From Pigoraptor chileana (Eukaryota; Opisthokonta; Filasterea): a stretch of 64,000 nt of DNA. Below the pieces are notes generated by a model. The model saw only the letters and a list, made by a program, of their open reading frames with translations, was not told where the DNA came from and did no database searches. The first letter of the stretch is position 1, and every line of letters begins with the position of its first letter. A program made the translations under genes and the position numbers. The stretch is taken from NCBI GenBank assembly GCA_943704495.1, contig CALSCR010000739.1, positions 1 through 64,000 of the forward strand. The letters run 5' to 3'. Shown in pieces: positions 63,334-64,000 of the stretch.

Positions 63334-64000
63334 GCGTGCACTGCTTTAACCGGACTCTGAGATGGGGCATGTGTTTCTGCTTGCGAGCGCAATAATGTGC
63401 ACTCAAAGTCGCCAGCGCGATTCACACTATGCGACAGAAGAGCATCACTCTTCCTTCCAATGAACTTTTGAGTGTCCACCGCTTTTCGCCCCGGCTGAAA
63501 CTGTCGAGAGAGACAAGAGATAATGCCCATAAATGCCAATTGATACTATTGTGTATTCAAACTGGTCATGCCAGGGTGAATCAAAACCAGCCAAACCAGC
63601 GACCTAGCATGCACAAAGCAAGCGCGCAAGCAACGGACCACATGTCACACGGCCGATCATGGATCAGGGCGAGAGGATGTGACTGCGTCGAGAGGGCACA
63701 GGAGGGCAGTCATTAGTGGGCACATGCAATGCGACCATGGAACAGACGCGAACAGACAGACAGACGCCGACGGTGGACCCCGACGCACACAGCAGCGGAC
63801 AGTCTCCGTGGGGATACCCCACTACTAAACGACACGTGACCATAGGGGATTATTATTGGTTGTGCTAGGGCTGGGTGAGATGTGTGTGTAGGGTTACGTG
63901 ATGTGTCACCGCCAGTGAGTGGATGCAAAAAACTGACTTATACATCTGTTTTCCCTCCCATCGAGAAGATCAAGTGATCACCAACGTGACTACAATGGCG
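63334..64000. other. Right-edge spacer
   Basis: No gene is clear. A CACGTGACC motif lies at 63833-63841 and a TAGGGTTACGTGATG stretch at 63891-63905. The window ends with ATGGCG (63995), which could be the start of a plus-strand gene. Confidence 0.4.

Noticed and set aside
1-64000. tRNA, rRNA or spliceosomal RNA genes
   Set aside because: I looked for cloverleaf boxes and the conserved starts of U1-U6 and found none. The B-box-like ggattcaagtc in the dispersed repeat lacks an A box and cloverleaf.
1-64000. Retroelements, DNA transposons or viral insertions
   Set aside because: No reverse transcriptase, integrase, transposase or capsid-like frame was seen. The only mobile candidates are the short dispersed repeat and the word-rich spacers.

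Overview
The window is nuclear DNA of a unicellular, flagellated eukaryote. Genes lie on both strands, almost all are split by short GT-AG (and several GC-AG) introns of about 60-400 bp, and there are no operons. The mix includes an intraflagellar-transport gene (IFT54), a DUF4515 basal-body/flagellar coiled-coil gene, an SH3-bearing ABI of the SCAR/WAVE complex, an IQGAP with a CH domain, a membrane-anchored furin/kexin, SMYD5-, DDX59- and SLC25A46-type genes, and a PEX22 homologue. This points to a flagellate in or near Obazoa (for example a choanoflagellate, ichthyosporean or apusomonad relative). I cannot name the species. I see no rRNA, tRNA, transposase, retroelement or CRISPR array.

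Layout. 1-3.5 kb: a cut-off Sel1-repeat gene (-) and a SMYD5-like methyltransferase (+) start divergently. 3.5-8.0 kb: furin/kexin-like proprotein convertase (-), seven exons. 8.7-16.4 kb: DPY30, ferritin, an unknown gene (-), a DUF4515 coiled-coil protein, and BUD20/ZNF593. 16.4-21 kb: SMARCD/BAF60 (-), 13 exons, head to head with DDX59 (21.7-23.8 kb). 24.1-25.3 kb: PEX22 (-). 26.6-34.1 kb: IQGAP, 18 exons. 35.2 kb: a small gene with a likely mitochondrial presequence. 36.3-41.1 kb: mitochondrial Lon protease, nine exons. 42.1-43.8 kb: ABI. 44.0-46.4 kb: a serine/glycine-rich coiled-coil protein (-). 47.6-49.3 kb: TP53I3-type quinone oxidoreductase. 49.6-52.1 kb: DDX56/Dbp9 (-), divergent from IFT54 (53.0-56.5 kb). 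57.1-59.1 kb: SLC25A46 (-). 59.5-61.4 kb: a membrane protein with receptor-L/Sps2-like repeats (-). 61.8-63.0 kb: a CA-rich satellite with higher-order 64- and 135-bp periods. 63.3 kb: start of another minus-strand gene, possibly the 5' end of the Sps2-like gene.

By role the genes fall into chromatin (SMYD5-like, DPY30, SMARCD), ribosome assembly (BUD20, DDX56), flagellum (IFT54, DUF4515), actin cortex (IQGAP, ABI), mitochondrion (Lon, SLC25A46, small presequence protein), peroxisome (PEX22), secretory pathway (kexin), iron storage (ferritin) and redox (TP53I3-type). Neighbours share no pathway, but many start head to head.

Three genome-wide signatures stand out. A roughly 50-bp interspersed repeat lies in introns and spacers on both strands. 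About 6% of the introns I can define use a GC donor, and GT donors mostly read GTGNGT. A CACGTG palindrome, usually as GTCACGTGA, recurs a few hundred bases upstream of many starts, with five copies in 83 bp between DDX56 and IFT54. Exon limits were set by hand from reading frame, splice dinucleotides, phase agreement and family alignment from memory.
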